Source: Carnegiea gigantea (lineage: Eukaryota > Streptophyta > Magnoliopsida > Caryophyllales > Cactaceae). Taken from it: 64,000 bases of DNA. Each line of letters opens with the position of its first letter. The first letter of the stretch is position 1. Positions 54,018 to 63,778 of the stretch are shown in pieces. The position numbers and the translations under genes were made by a program. The notes beneath the pieces are model-generated. The model was given only the letters and a program-made list of their open reading frames with translations. It ran no database searches and was not told the origin of the DNA. The stretch covers positions 26,533 through 90,532 of the forward strand of contig JAKOGI010002722.1 of the NCBI GenBank assembly GCA_029747015.1. Direction: 5' to 3'.

Positions 54018-54731
54018 CTGCCACCTCAAAAGGACTGAAAATTGCATGTGTGCCATGTCATGCTTGAGTGGTCGAATAAGAGCTTCCAAAATGGTGGCGT
54101 TTCACTAGCTCCACGTGTCTCTCTCTCAAGTAGCTAAGTGGTGCTTAATCAAGCAGCTCAAAATGACCTGCTTGGCAGCCTTCCACCTTAAGCAAACCCC
54201 TTAAAGGAGGAAAACCACCAGGCTAAGCAACCGGGTGTCAAGCAGCCGGTTTTCTGCCTCCAGTTGCAACGCATGTTTGACACCTCAAATGATGACTAAT
54301 TGCTACGTTTCTTACATGGTTGAAAACCTCAAGATGTCTAGATTACCCTCCTTTTTGAATCATAGCAATTGGACGTCATTTTCCCCTTGAATCAGCCTGA
54401 TTCCCAAAACCATGCAGATTGGACTCCAAAACAGCACAGGTTTTCTAATTAGCTTAATTCACTAACCAATTGAACTCCAAATCTGGTAATTCCAATTGGA
54501 AATGAAAGCTAAGACCTTAAGATTGTATGTACACCAAAAAACAAGCAATTAAACTGGGATTAAACTTGATAAATCAAGTAGACAAAACTGGGTGAAAAAT
54601 CGGATGAAAAACTAGGTGCATCACCATCAATGTTCTTCACCAAACAATTAATGGCCGTGGCTTTGGACTTGGTTTCTTGATTATTTTGGATCATTTGAAC
54701 GTTTATGGACCCTATGGATGGACCTCCATCA
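54018..54731 (-). repeat. F1 left LTR, second part with divergent U3 end
   Basis: Up to about 54330 it is close to F2's LTRs. From about 54380 to 54731 it is a different sequence (for example CCATGCAGATTGGACTCC where the others have CCGTGCATTTTGCAGTGC), ending in the common GGACCTCCATCA. The polypurine tract (TTCTCCCCTTGTTGGG on the plus strand) follows. Confidence 0.8.
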
Positions 54732-54763
54732 TTCTCCCCTTGTTGGGAAGATTTGATCCTCAA
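54560..54763 (-). CDS. F1 short ORF across the polypurine tract and LTR
   Basis: 67 residues: MRIKSSQQGENDGGPSIGS, then IQNNQETKSKATAINCLVKN and APSFSSDFSPSFVYLIYQV. The first part resembles the end of integrase in C (RVKSFQQGEDDG), though F has no integrase. The rest is LTR-encoded. F2 (59642-59845) has a matching ORF of the same length. Expression as a separate protein is doubtful; it may be a remnant of the ancestral pol end. Confidence 0.5.
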   Translation of the reverse strand: MRIKSSQQGENDGGPSIGSINVQMIQNNQETKSKATAINCLVKNIDGDAPSFSSDFSPSFVYLIYQV

Positions 54764-54853
54764 ATCAGAAAGGACGTACTACCCAACAACAAACAAAGGT
54801 GAACTAGGCTGAAAAAGGATCAACTCTTCAAATAAGCTTGGTTTAAACTTTGC

Positions 54854-56246
54854 TTATGTATTCCTCACATCAGCCATGTGAAACTTAAGTGGGTGTTGAA
54901 ATGAATGGATGGGGGGTGGGTTTGGATTTTGCTTTGGGAGAGTAAATTGAGCAAGTTTAGGACCTGAGCATGCGAGATCCTGGATAGATGTGAATGGAAT
55001 GATTTTGTGGGGAAAGGATGGGATATGGTCTTGCTCCTTTGGAATGAATAACATACAAACATGAATATTCATAAGTTGTTCATGTTCTTCTTCATGAAAA
55101 TTTGGAGACATCTTCTCCAAGAGTAGCATTTCACCTTCATCAGCAGTGATCTCAATTTCTTCAAGGTCTTCTTCTTGAGTTTTTTCCTCCTTTTCTTCCT
55201 TTCCAATTGCCTCCCACTCAGCCAGAGTGATGCTTCTTCGATTGACACATGTGTCCAAATCCTTGGCACTTAAAACATCGGGAAGTGCCATGCTTGGGTT
55301 TAAGTTGCGGGGGTAGGCTTTGTAGTGGTGTTTGGTTCTTTTGTGGAGTAGGAAGTGGGGGGGCCATGGGTTTAGGGACAACGTTTGGGCTCCCCTTGTT
55401 GAATGGTTGTTCTTAAGGAAGGAATGTGGGAACTTCTTCACAGGTATGAAATCGAGACCTTCTTTGTTGTTCCACTTTGTGAGCTAAGACACAGATCTCA
55501 TCAAAAGTGGTGAAGGCTTGCAATTCAACCACGTTGGCTATCCTAGGATCAAGCCCTCCTAGGTAACGAACCATGGGTTGTTCTTCAGGCTCATGAATGT
55601 CACATTTGATCATGAGTTTCTCAAACTCACGAGTATATTCTTCAACGCTCATCTTGCCTTGATTCAAATGATGAAAGAGCATGTATTGATCTTGGACATA
55701 CGTAGAAGGCAAAAACCGTGCCTTCATCTTGGCTTTTATTTTGTCCCAAGTAGCAATCTTGCTCTTCCTTTCTCTAGTTCTCTTAGCATTAAGGTTTGTC
55801 CACCATAAGGAGGCATATTTCCTTAGTCTAAGAGCAACTATCTTGACTTTCTTATCCTCCGGAATCTCCTTAAACTCAAAGATGCGTTCCACTCTTTGCA
55901 ACCATTCAATGAACTCATCAGGATCTAACTTACCTTCAAACTCAGGAATTTCAACCTTGAATTCATTAGAGTTGAAAGTAGGCCGTGTCCTTCTTTGTGT
56001 TCTTTCGAATGGGACATCCTCTTCAGAGAATGAAGATGCATTGCTAGCTTCCTTTTCATGGCCATAATCCGTCCTAATTTAAATGCTGGGTGGTTCTTGG
56101 AACTTTTGCTTTTGCTTCATGTAGTTTCCAAGCTGTTTTCTCAAGTACTCATTTCGAGCCTTGAGTTCTTGATTACTCACACTTATTTCTTGCATTTACT
56201 TGGAAAGAACCTCAAGCCTTTCTTCCACAGACATGCTAGTACTCAT
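54854..56246 (-). pseudogene. F1 Gag (broken)
   Basis: Start Met at 56246 (MSTSMSVEERLEVLSK), stopped at once by TAA where F2 has Gln. The core is in 55901-55413: VERIFEFKEIPEDKKVKIVA, KYASLWWTNLNAKRTRERKS, VEEYTREFEKLMIKCDI and ELQAFTTFDEICVLAHKVEQ. After a frameshift comes 55441-54854, with the acidic EEKEEKTQEEDLEEIEITAD and EGEMLLLEKMSPNF. The zinc knuckle region (55290-55250) has lost about 18 bases compared with F2 (CQGFGHIAADC). No protease active site follows; the C-terminus is a proline-rich sequence of its own. Confidence 0.85.
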
Positions 56247-56344
56247 TGTAATCGCAGGAATGAACGGCTTGTGTTTGATTGTGTTTGAAATGACTTCAGA
56301 GATAAGCTGGGAATGACGTGGGGTCCAGGCCAAGTTCTGAACTT

Positions 56345-56356
56345 GCTCTGATACCA
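56345..56356 (-). promoter_or_regulatory. F1 primer-binding site
   Basis: GCTCTGATACCA on the plus strand, TGGTATCAGAGC on the minus strand, four bases from the LTR. Confidence 0.9.
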
Positions 56357-56360
56357 AAAA

Positions 56361-57909
56361 TGATGTAAGTCCAAGGGAAGGATAGCAACCCAAGTAAACT
56401 CACGTCAAAGGAGGCTAGAAAACAAGCAAACTCTCACGGCCAGGGGTGGCACGGCCGTGCTTGATGGCACAGGGTGACCGTGCCAATTCACTGCCTAGCT
56501 TGCCTAGGTAAGTCCCTTTCCACGGTTTGAGATGGCTTTGAAGATTAAAGGAAGTTCAATGCAATCAGCTAAGTCAAGGCTTGATTTTGTGTGGAAAAGA
56601 GGAATCAAAGGAGTAAAGGAAGTGAGGAAAGTAATAGGGGATGAAAAACACTAAGAAGATCACCAAAGAGGCTCATGGTTTAAGAGGAGAGAAACCTAGA
56701 GCTTGCTTATGAACTTCAAGTGTGTTTAATGAATGTAGGATAGTTCTAAGCTAGATGATTAGATAGGATACACCACTAATCACTTAGCTTAGGGCCCTTA
56801 ATCTTGGATTAGGATAAGACACACCACCTAATCAAGATCAAGACTCACTTGGTCACTACCTTAATCGGCCACAATTAAGGATAAGTAAGTTAAGTGTTTT
56901 AAGAAATCTCAAGACACAAAGTCTTTACTTTCAACTTCAATACTCAAAACTTCTTGTTTTACAAAAGAGCAGCCAAGGCACTTATATAGCCTTGTGATTA
57001 CATGAAAAGAGCTTTCCTTCTAGCCAAGGAAAGTCATTAAACTAATCCTATGCTTAGTAATACACGGTTTAAGCTAAAACATACATAAGCTGAAAGTTTA
57101 AGCTACAAAACACAAGATTTCCTTATTAAACTCTTTCCTAAGTATTAAGAAACCTTGTTGACTCAATTTCCCTTCAAGGAAGGTAAGAGAGCACGGCTAG
57201 CCACCTCAAAAGGACTGAAAAATGCATGTGTGCCATGTCATGCTTGAGTGGTTGAATGAGAGCTTGCAAAATGGTGGTGTTTCACTTGCTCCACGTGTCT
57301 CTCTCACAAGTAGCTGAGTGGTGTTTCATCAAGTAGCTCAAAATGACCTAGTTGGCAGTCTTCCACCTTAAGCAAACCCCTTGAAGGAAGAAAACTACTA
57401 GGCTAAGTAACCGGGTGTCAGTCAGCCGGTTTCTGCCTCAACTTGCAACGCATGCTTGACACCTCAAATGATGACTAATTGCTACGTTTCTTACATGATT
57501 GGAAACCTCAATATGTCTAGTTTGCCCTCCAATTGGAATCGTAGCATTTGGACGTCATTTGCCCCCTGAACAAACCAGAAAACCAAAACCGTGCATTTTG
57601 CAGTGCAATCCGGACAGGTTCAAGAGATGAACTGTTTTGAGTAACCAATTGAATTCCAAATGATATGAAACCAATTGGACGTAAAAGCTAACATCCTGAA
57701 CTTGAAAATCATCCAAAAAACGGGCACCAAAATGTGCCTTAGGCCGATGTAATAAGATAACAAAACCGGGTAAAAATCTGGATGAGAACCCGGGTGCATC
57801 ACCGTGCGCCTTTTCCATCAAGTGACTCATGGCCGTGACTTTGGAGTTGATTTCTTGATTATTTTGGATCAATGAAACATTTTTAGACCTTGAGGATGGA
57901 CCTCCATCA
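56361..57909 (-). repeat. F1 right LTR (5' LTR)
   Basis: 1549 bp. Palindrome pair at 56447-56482. TATA box CTTATATA (TATATAAG on minus) at 56981-56988. Over its whole length it matches F2's LTRs with scattered differences. Confidence 0.9.
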
Positions 57910-57914
57910 CCTCC
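57910..57914. repeat. Target site duplication of F1, right
   Basis: CCTCC, matching 44806-44810. Confidence 0.9.
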
Positions 57915-58268
57915 TCCCCCTTCGGTCCCCAAAACAGCCCCTCAAATGTCCACAAAACCGAAGGAGACAAGGAGGTGCTTTAGGTGCCAAGGCCTTGGAC
58001 ATATTGCATCCGAATGTCCAAACAAGAGAGTGGTCACCCTAGCCGAGTACCAAGCATCTTTTGAAGAAGAAATGGAAGAAGAAAAGGAGTTGTACTTGAA
58101 TGAGGCCCTAGAAGAAGTAGAGGAGGGTCCGGATGAAGGTGAACTCTTGGTGGTTAGGCGAGCTTTGAGTGGGTTGGCTACTCAAGATGGGAACGAACAA
58201 AGGGAGGCCATCTTTCACACAAGGTGCACCATAGGAGGCAAAGTATGTTCCCTCATCATCGATGGAGG
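57915..58268 (+). pseudogene. Element H Gag zinc knuckle and protease start
   Basis: Continues H Gag after F1: MSTKPKETRRCFRCQGLGHI at about 57946, with the complete CCHC knuckle CFRCQGLGHIASEC. An acidic region follows (EALEEVEEGPDEGELLVVRR), then FHTRCTIGGKVCSLIIDGG, where F2 interrupts right at the protease active-site Asp-Gly-Gly. The frame is open. Confidence 0.9.
58264..58268. repeat. Target site duplication of F2, left
   Basis: GGAGG, identical to 63003-63007. Confidence 0.9.
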
Positions 58269-59813
58269 TGATGTAAGTCCAAGGGAAGGATAGCAACCCA
58301 AGTTAACTCACGTCAAAGGAGGCTAGAAAACAAGCAAACTCTCACGGCCAGGGGTGGCACGGCCGTGCTTGATGGCACGGGGTGACCGTGCCAATTCACT
58401 GCCTAGCTTGCCTAGGTAAGTCCCTTTCCACGGTTTGAGATGGCTTTGAAGATTAAAGGAAGTTCGATGCAATCAGCTAAGTCAAGGCTTGATTTTGTGT
58501 GGAAAAGAGGAATCAAAGGAGTAAAGGAAGTGAGGAAAGTAATGGGGGATGAAAAACACTAAGAAGATCACCAAAGAGGCTCATGGTTAAGAGGAGAGAA
58601 ACCTAGAGCTTGCTTATGAACTTCAAGTGTGTTTAATGAATGTAGGATAGTTCTAAGCTAGATGATTAGATAAGATACACCACTAATCACTTAGCTAGGG
58701 CCCTTAATCTTGGATTAGGATAAGATACACCACCTAACCAAAGATCAAGACTCACTTGGTCACCACCTTAATCGGCCACAATTAAGGATAAGCAAGTTAA
58801 GTGTTTAAGAAATCTCAAGACACAAAGTCTTTACTCTCAACTTCAATACTCAAACTTCTTGTTTAACAAAAGAGCAGCCAAGGCACTTATATAGCCTTGT
58901 GATTACATGAAAAGAGCTTTCCTTCTAGGCAAGGAAAGTCATTAAACTAATCCTATGCTTAGTAATACATGGTTTAAGCTAAAACATACATAAGCTGAAA
59001 GTTTAAGCTACAAAACACAAGATTTCCTTCTTAAACTCTTTCCTAAGTATTAAGAAACCTTGTTGACTCAATTTCCCTTCAAGGAAGGTAAGAGAGCATG
59101 GCTGCCACCTCAAAAGGACTGAAAATTGCATGTGTGCCATGTCATGCTTGAGTGGTCGAATGAGAGCTTGCAAAATGGTGGCGTTTCACTAGCTCCACGT
59201 GTCTCTCTCTCAAGTAGCTGAGTGGTGCTTAATCAAGCAGCTCAAAATGACCTGCTTGGCAGCCTTCCACCTTAAGCAAACCCCTTGAAGGAGGAAAACC
59301 ACCAAGCTAAGCAACCGGGTGTCAAGCAGCCGGTTTCTGCCTCCACTTGCAACGCATGTTTGACACCTCAAATGATGACTAATTGCTACGTTTCTTACAT
59401 GTTGGAAACCTCAAGATGTCTAGTTTACCCTCCATTTGGAATCGTAGCATTTGGACGTCATTTGCCCCCTGAACAAACCAGAAAACCAAAACCGTGCATT
59501 TTGCAGTGCAATCCGGACAGGTTCAAGAGATGAACTGTTTTAAGTAACCAATTGAATTCCAAATGACATGAAACCAATTGGACTTAAAAGCTAACATCCT
59601 GAACTTGATAATCATCCAAAACACAGGCACCAAAATGTGCCTTAGGCCGATGTAGTAAGATAACAAATACCGGGTAAAAATCTGGATGAGAACCCGGGTG
59701 CATCACCGTGCGCCTTTTCCATCAAGTGACTCGTGGCTGTGACTTTGGAGTTGATTTCTTGATTGTTTTGGATCAATGAAACATAATTAGACCTTGAGGA
59801 TGGACCTCCATCA
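58269..59813 (-). repeat. F2 left LTR (3' LTR)
   Basis: 1545 bp, TGATGTAAGTCC...CTCCATCA. Palindrome pair at 58356-58393 (GGCACGGCCGTGC / GGGTGACCGTGCC). TATA box at 58886-58893 (CTTATATA on plus). Confidence 0.93.
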
Positions 59814-59845
59814 TTCTCCCCTTGTTGGGAAGATTTGATCCTCAA
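59642..59845 (-). CDS. F2 short ORF across the polypurine tract and LTR
   Basis: 67 residues: MRIKSSQQGENDGGPSSRSN, IQNNQEINSKVTATSHLMEK, APGFSSRFLPGICYLTTSA. It corresponds to the end of integrase plus the LTR tail in C and G. The same LTR frame is open at 57555-57909 (F1 right LTR) and 62831-63002. Whether it is translated is unknown. Confidence 0.5.
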   Translation of the reverse strand: MRIKSSQQGENDGGPSSRSNYVSLIQNNQEINSKVTATSHLMEKAHGDAPGFSSRFLPGICYLTTSA

Positions 59846-59860
59846 ATCAGAAAGGACGTA

Positions 59861-61340
59861 CTACCCAACAACAAACAAAGGTGAACTAGGCTGAAAAAGG
59901 ATCAACTCTTCAAATAAGCTTGGTTTAAACTTTGCTTCTGTATTCCTCACATCAGCCATGTGAAACTTAAGTGGGTGTTGAAATGAATGGATGGGGGGGT
60001 GGGTTTGGATTTTGCTTTGGGAGAGTAAATTGAGCAAGTTTAGGACCTGAGCATGCGAGATCCTGGATAGATGTGAATGGAATGATTTTGTGGGGAAAGG
60101 ATGGGATATGGTCTTGCTCCTTTGGAATGAATAACATACAAACATGAATATTCATATGTTGTTCATGCTCTTCTTCATGAAAATTTGGAGACATCTTCTC
60201 CAAGAGTAGCATTTCACCTTCATCAGCAGTGATCTCAATTTCTTCAAGGTCTTCTTCTTGAGTTTCTTCCTCCTTTTCTTCCTTTCCAATTGCCTCCCAC
60301 TCAGCCAGAGTGATGCTTCTTCGATTGACACAATCGGCGGCTATGTGTCCAAATCCTTGGCACTTAAAACATCAGGAAGTGCCATGTTTGGGTTTAAGTT
60401 GCGGGGGTAGGCTTTGTAGTGGTGTTTGGTTCTTTTGTGGAGTAGGAAGTGGGGGGGCCATGGGTTTAGGGACAAGGTTTGGGCTCCCCTTGTTGAATGG
60501 TTGTTCTTGAGGAAGGAATGTGGGAACTTCTTCACAGGTATGAAATCGAGACCTTCTTTGTTGTTCCACTTTGTGAGCTAAGACACAGATCTCATCAAAA
60601 GTGGTGAAGGCTTGCAATTCAACCACGTTGGCTATCCTAAGATCAAGCCCTCCTAGGTAACGAACCATGGTTTGTTCTTCAGGCTCATGAATGTCACATT
60701 TGATCATGAGTTTCTCAAACTCACGAGTATATTCTTCAACACTCATCTTGCCTTGATTCAAATGATGAAAGAGCATGTATTGATCTTAGACATACGTAGA
60801 AGGCAAAAACCGTGCCTTCATCTTGGCTTTCATTTTGTCCCAACTAGCAATCTTACTCTTCCTTTCTCTAGTTCTCTTAGCATTAAGGTTTGTCCACCAT
60901 AAGGAGGCATATTTCCTTAGTCTAAGAGCAACTCTCTTGACTTTCTTATCCTCCGGAATCTCCTTAAACTCAAAGATGCGTTCCACTGTTTGCAACCATT
61001 CAATGAACTCATCAGGATCTAACTTACCTTCAAACTCAGGAATTTCAACCTTGAATTCATTAGAGTTGAAAGTAGGCCGTGTCCTTCTTTGTGTTCTTTC
61101 GAATGGTACCTCCTCTTCAGAGAATGAAGATGCATTGCTAGCTTCCTTTTCATGGCCATAATCCGTCCTAATTTGAATGCCGGGTGGCTCTTGGAACTTT
61201 TGCTTTTGTTTCATGTAGTTTCCAAGCTGTTTTCTCAAGTACTCATTTCGAGCCTTGAGTTCTTGATTACTCACACTCATTTCTTGCATTTGCTTGGAAA
61301 GAACCTCAAGCCTTTCTTCCACAGACATGCTCGTACTCAT
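59861..61340 (-). pseudogene. F2 Gag
   Basis: Start Met at 61340: MSTSMSVEERLEVLSKQMQE, a coiled coil (LKARNEYLRKQLGNYMKQKQ), then NEFKVEIPEFEGKLDPDEF, VERIFEFKEIPEDKK and KYASLWWTNLNAKRTRERKS. It stops at TYV* near 60786, where F1 has Gln. The same frame resumes downstream (LFHHLNQGKMSVEEYTREFE, 60776-60372). Near 60370 a shift leads to the knuckle CFKCQGFGHIAADC and the acidic part EEDLEEIEITADEGEMLLLE (60212-59967). The C-terminus is proline-rich (PKQNPNPPPHPF) and not protease. Only a few mutations separate it from an open Gag. Confidence 0.87.
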
Positions 61341-61438
61341 TGTAATCGCAGGAATGAACGGCTTGTGTTTGATTGTGTTTGAAATGACTTCAGAGATAAG
61401 CTGGGAATGACGTAGGGTTCAGGCCAAGTTCTGAACTT

Positions 61439-61450
61439 GCTCTGATACCA
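61439..61450 (-). promoter_or_regulatory. F2 primer-binding site
   Basis: GCTCTGATACCA on plus, TGGTATCAGAGC on minus, four bases from the LTR. Confidence 0.92.
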
Positions 61451-61454
61451 AAAA

Positions 61455-63002
61455 TGATGTAAGTCCAAGTGAAGGAAAGCAACCCAAGTAAACTCACGTC
61501 AAAGGAGGCTAGAAAACAAGCAAACTCTCACGGCCAGGGGTGGCACGGCCGTGCTTGATGGCACGGGGTGACCGTGCCAATTCACTGCCTAGCTTGCCTA
61601 GGTAAGTCCCTTTCCACGGTTTGAGATGGCTTTGAAGATTAAAGGAAGTTCGATGCAATCAGCTAAGTCAAGGCTTGATTTTGTGTGGAAAAGAAAAATC
61701 AAAGGAGTAAAGGAAGTGAGGAAAGTAATGGGGGATGAAAAACACTAAGAAGATCACCAAAGAGGCTCATGGTTTAAGAGGAGAGAAACCTAGAGCTTGC
61801 TTATGAACTTCAAGTGTGTTTAATGAATGTAGGATAGTTCTAAACTAGATGATTAGATAAGATACACCACTAATCACTTAGCTTAGGGCCCTTAATCTTG
61901 GATTAGGATAAGATACACCACCTAATCAAGATCAAGACTCACTTGGTCACCACCTTAATCGGCCACAATTAAGGATAAACAAGTTAAGTGCTTAAGAAAT
62001 CTCAAGACACAAAGTCTTTACTCTCAACTTCAATACTCAAAACTTATTGTTTTACAAAAGAGCAGCCAAGGCACTTATATAGCCTTGTGAATACATGAAA
62101 AGAGCTTTCCTTCTAGGCAAGGAAAGTCATTAAACTAATCCTATTCTTAGTAATACACGGTTTAAGCTAAAACATACATAAGCTGAAAGTTTAAGCTACA
62201 AAACACAGGATTTCCTTCTTAAACTCTTTCCTAAGTATTAAGAAACCTTGTTGACTCAATTTCCCTTCAAGGAAGGTAAGAGAGCATGGCTGCCACCTCA
62301 AAAGGACTGAAAATTTCATGTGTGCCATGTCATGCTTGAGTGGTCGAATGAGAGCTTGCAAAATGGTGGCGTTTCACTAGCTCCACGTGTCTCTCTCTCA
62401 AGTAGCTAAGTGGTTCTTAATCAAGCAGCTCAAAATGACCTGCTTGGCAGCCTTCCACCTTAAGCAAACCCCTTAAAGGAGGAAAACCACCAAGCTAAGC
62501 AACCGGGTGTCAAGCAGCCGGTTTCTTCCTCCACTTGCAACGCATGTTTGACACCTCAAATGATGACTAATTGCTACGTTTCTTGCATGGTTGGAAACCT
62601 CAAGATGTCTAGTTTACCCTCCAATTGGAATCGTAGCACTTGGACGTCATTTGCCCCCTGATCAAACCAGAAAACCAAAACCGTGCATTTTGCAGTGCAA
62701 TCCGGACAGGTTCAAGAGATGAACTGTTTTAAGTAACCAAATGAATTCCAAATGATATGAAACCAATTGGACTTACAAGTTAACATCCTGAACTTGATAA
62801 TCATCCAAAAAACGGACACCAAAATATGCTTTAGGCCGATGTAATAAGATAGCAAAAACCGGGTAAAAATCTGGATGGGAACCCGGGTGTATCACCTTGT
62901 GTGTTTGCCATCAAGTGACTCATGGCCGTGACTTTGGAGTTGATTTCTTGATTATTTTGGACCAACGAAACATTATTAGACCTTGAGGATGGACCTCCAT
63001 CA
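61455..63002 (-). repeat. F2 right LTR (5' LTR)
   Basis: 1548 bp, near-identical to the left LTR. Palindrome pair at 61543-61579. TATA box CTTATATA at 62074-62081 (TATATAAG on minus). Confidence 0.93.
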
Positions 63003-63007
63003 GGAGG
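63003..63007. repeat. Target site duplication of F2, right
   Basis: GGAGG, matching 58264-58268. Confidence 0.9.
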
Positions 63008-63778
63008 GAGTTGCACCAATGTGGCATCCAAGACCTTGGTGGACAAGCTTCAACTCACGGCATCTCCACACCCCTTTCCATACACCATTCAATGGCTCAA
63101 CCAAGACAAAGGTATTCATGTTTCATCCCGTTGCTTAGTTACTTTGAGCATTGGAAAGAACTATAAGGATGAGATTTGGTGTGATGTGATTCCCATGGAT
63201 GCATGTCATGTACTCCTTGGTAGACCATGGCTTTTTGATAGAAATGTTATGCATGATGGCCGGATGAACACCTATTTCTTCATCTTAGACCACAAGAAAA
63301 TCACCCTAACCCCCATTCGTCCTTCCCAACTCCTCAAGCCAAAAGAAACCCCACAAAAAGGCATCCTCCTCTCATCCCTTGATTCAAGAGTCCTTGGGTT
63401 TGAATTGATCAAAGAGTTGTACCCCAAAGATGAAGACTTCAAGGAGACCTTTGAAGTATGCTCACGGCACCCCCATGGCCCATTTCACATTCAAGAGGGG
63501 TTCTTATTCAAAGGGAACCGGCTATGTGTTCCCAATGGAGGTATTAGGGAGCTTTTGATTAAAGAAGTCCATAGAGGGGCTTTTGCCGGCCACTTTGGCA
63601 TTGAGAAGACCACACTCATGTTGAAAGAACACTACTATTGGCCCAAGATAGCCAAGGATGTTGAGCATTATGTTAAACGGTGTTCTACTTGTCAACTTGC
63701 CAAAAGCCATGTCTTGCCTCAAGGTCTTTACTCACTCTTACCGGTCCCACAAGCTCCTTGGGAGGATGTGAGTTTAGA
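63008..63778 (+). pseudogene. Element H protease fused in frame to integrase
   Basis: Resumes after F2 as the rest of the protease (CTNVASKTLVDKL, DACHVLLGRPWLFDRNVMHD). After KKITLTPIRPSQLLKPKETP it jumps to LDSRVLGFELIKELYPKDED, the linker after RNase H. The integrase zinc finger follows with GHFG, KEHYYWPKI and CSTCQ (His-His-Cys-Cys all present), then LPVPQAPWEDVSLD, where K inserts just at the first catalytic Asp. The frame is open throughout. The loss of RT and RNase H is in frame, near 63373. Confidence 0.88.

Larger units (their letters stand above)
44811..57909 (-). mobile_element. Element F1: gag-only non-autonomous element with J nested inside
   Basis: Outer boundaries TGATGTAAG at 44811 and CCATCA at 57909, flanked by CCTCC on both sides. 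Without the J insertion it is about 4.73 kb: left LTR 44811-45655 plus 54018-54731, internal 54732-56360, right LTR 56361-57909. The internal region encodes only a Gag (broken) and a short reading frame at the LTR border. It matches F2 in layout. The left LTR differs strongly from the right LTR in its last ~350 bp. Confidence 0.92.
58269..63002 (-). mobile_element. Element F2: complete gag-only non-autonomous element
   Basis: 4734 bp. LTRs 58269-59813 (1545 bp) and 61455-63002 (1548 bp), internal 59814-61454. Flanking GGAGG at 58264-58268 and 63003-63007. It carries a PBS, a polypurine tract (AACAAGGGGAGAA on minus) and a Gag with one nonsense codon and frameshifts, but no protease, RT or integrase. 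It sits exactly in H's protease active-site codons. Of the two F copies it is the cleaner reference. Confidence 0.94.
42358..63778 (+). mobile_element. Element H: plus-strand gypsy element lacking RT, cut by F1, F2 and K
   Basis: LTR 42358-43666, leader, gag 43936-44810, then F1. Gag-protease continues at 57915-58268, then F2, then protease joined to integrase at 63008-63778, then K. The three coding pieces join in frame when F1 and F2 are removed with one copy each of CCTCC and GGAGG. Between protease and RNase H/integrase linker about 500 residues are missing in frame (TPQKG joined to ILLSSLDSRVLGFE), so the RT and RNase H were lost before or after insertion. H lies in C's gag (left flank TCGAG). 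Its right end is beyond the window. Confidence 0.88.
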
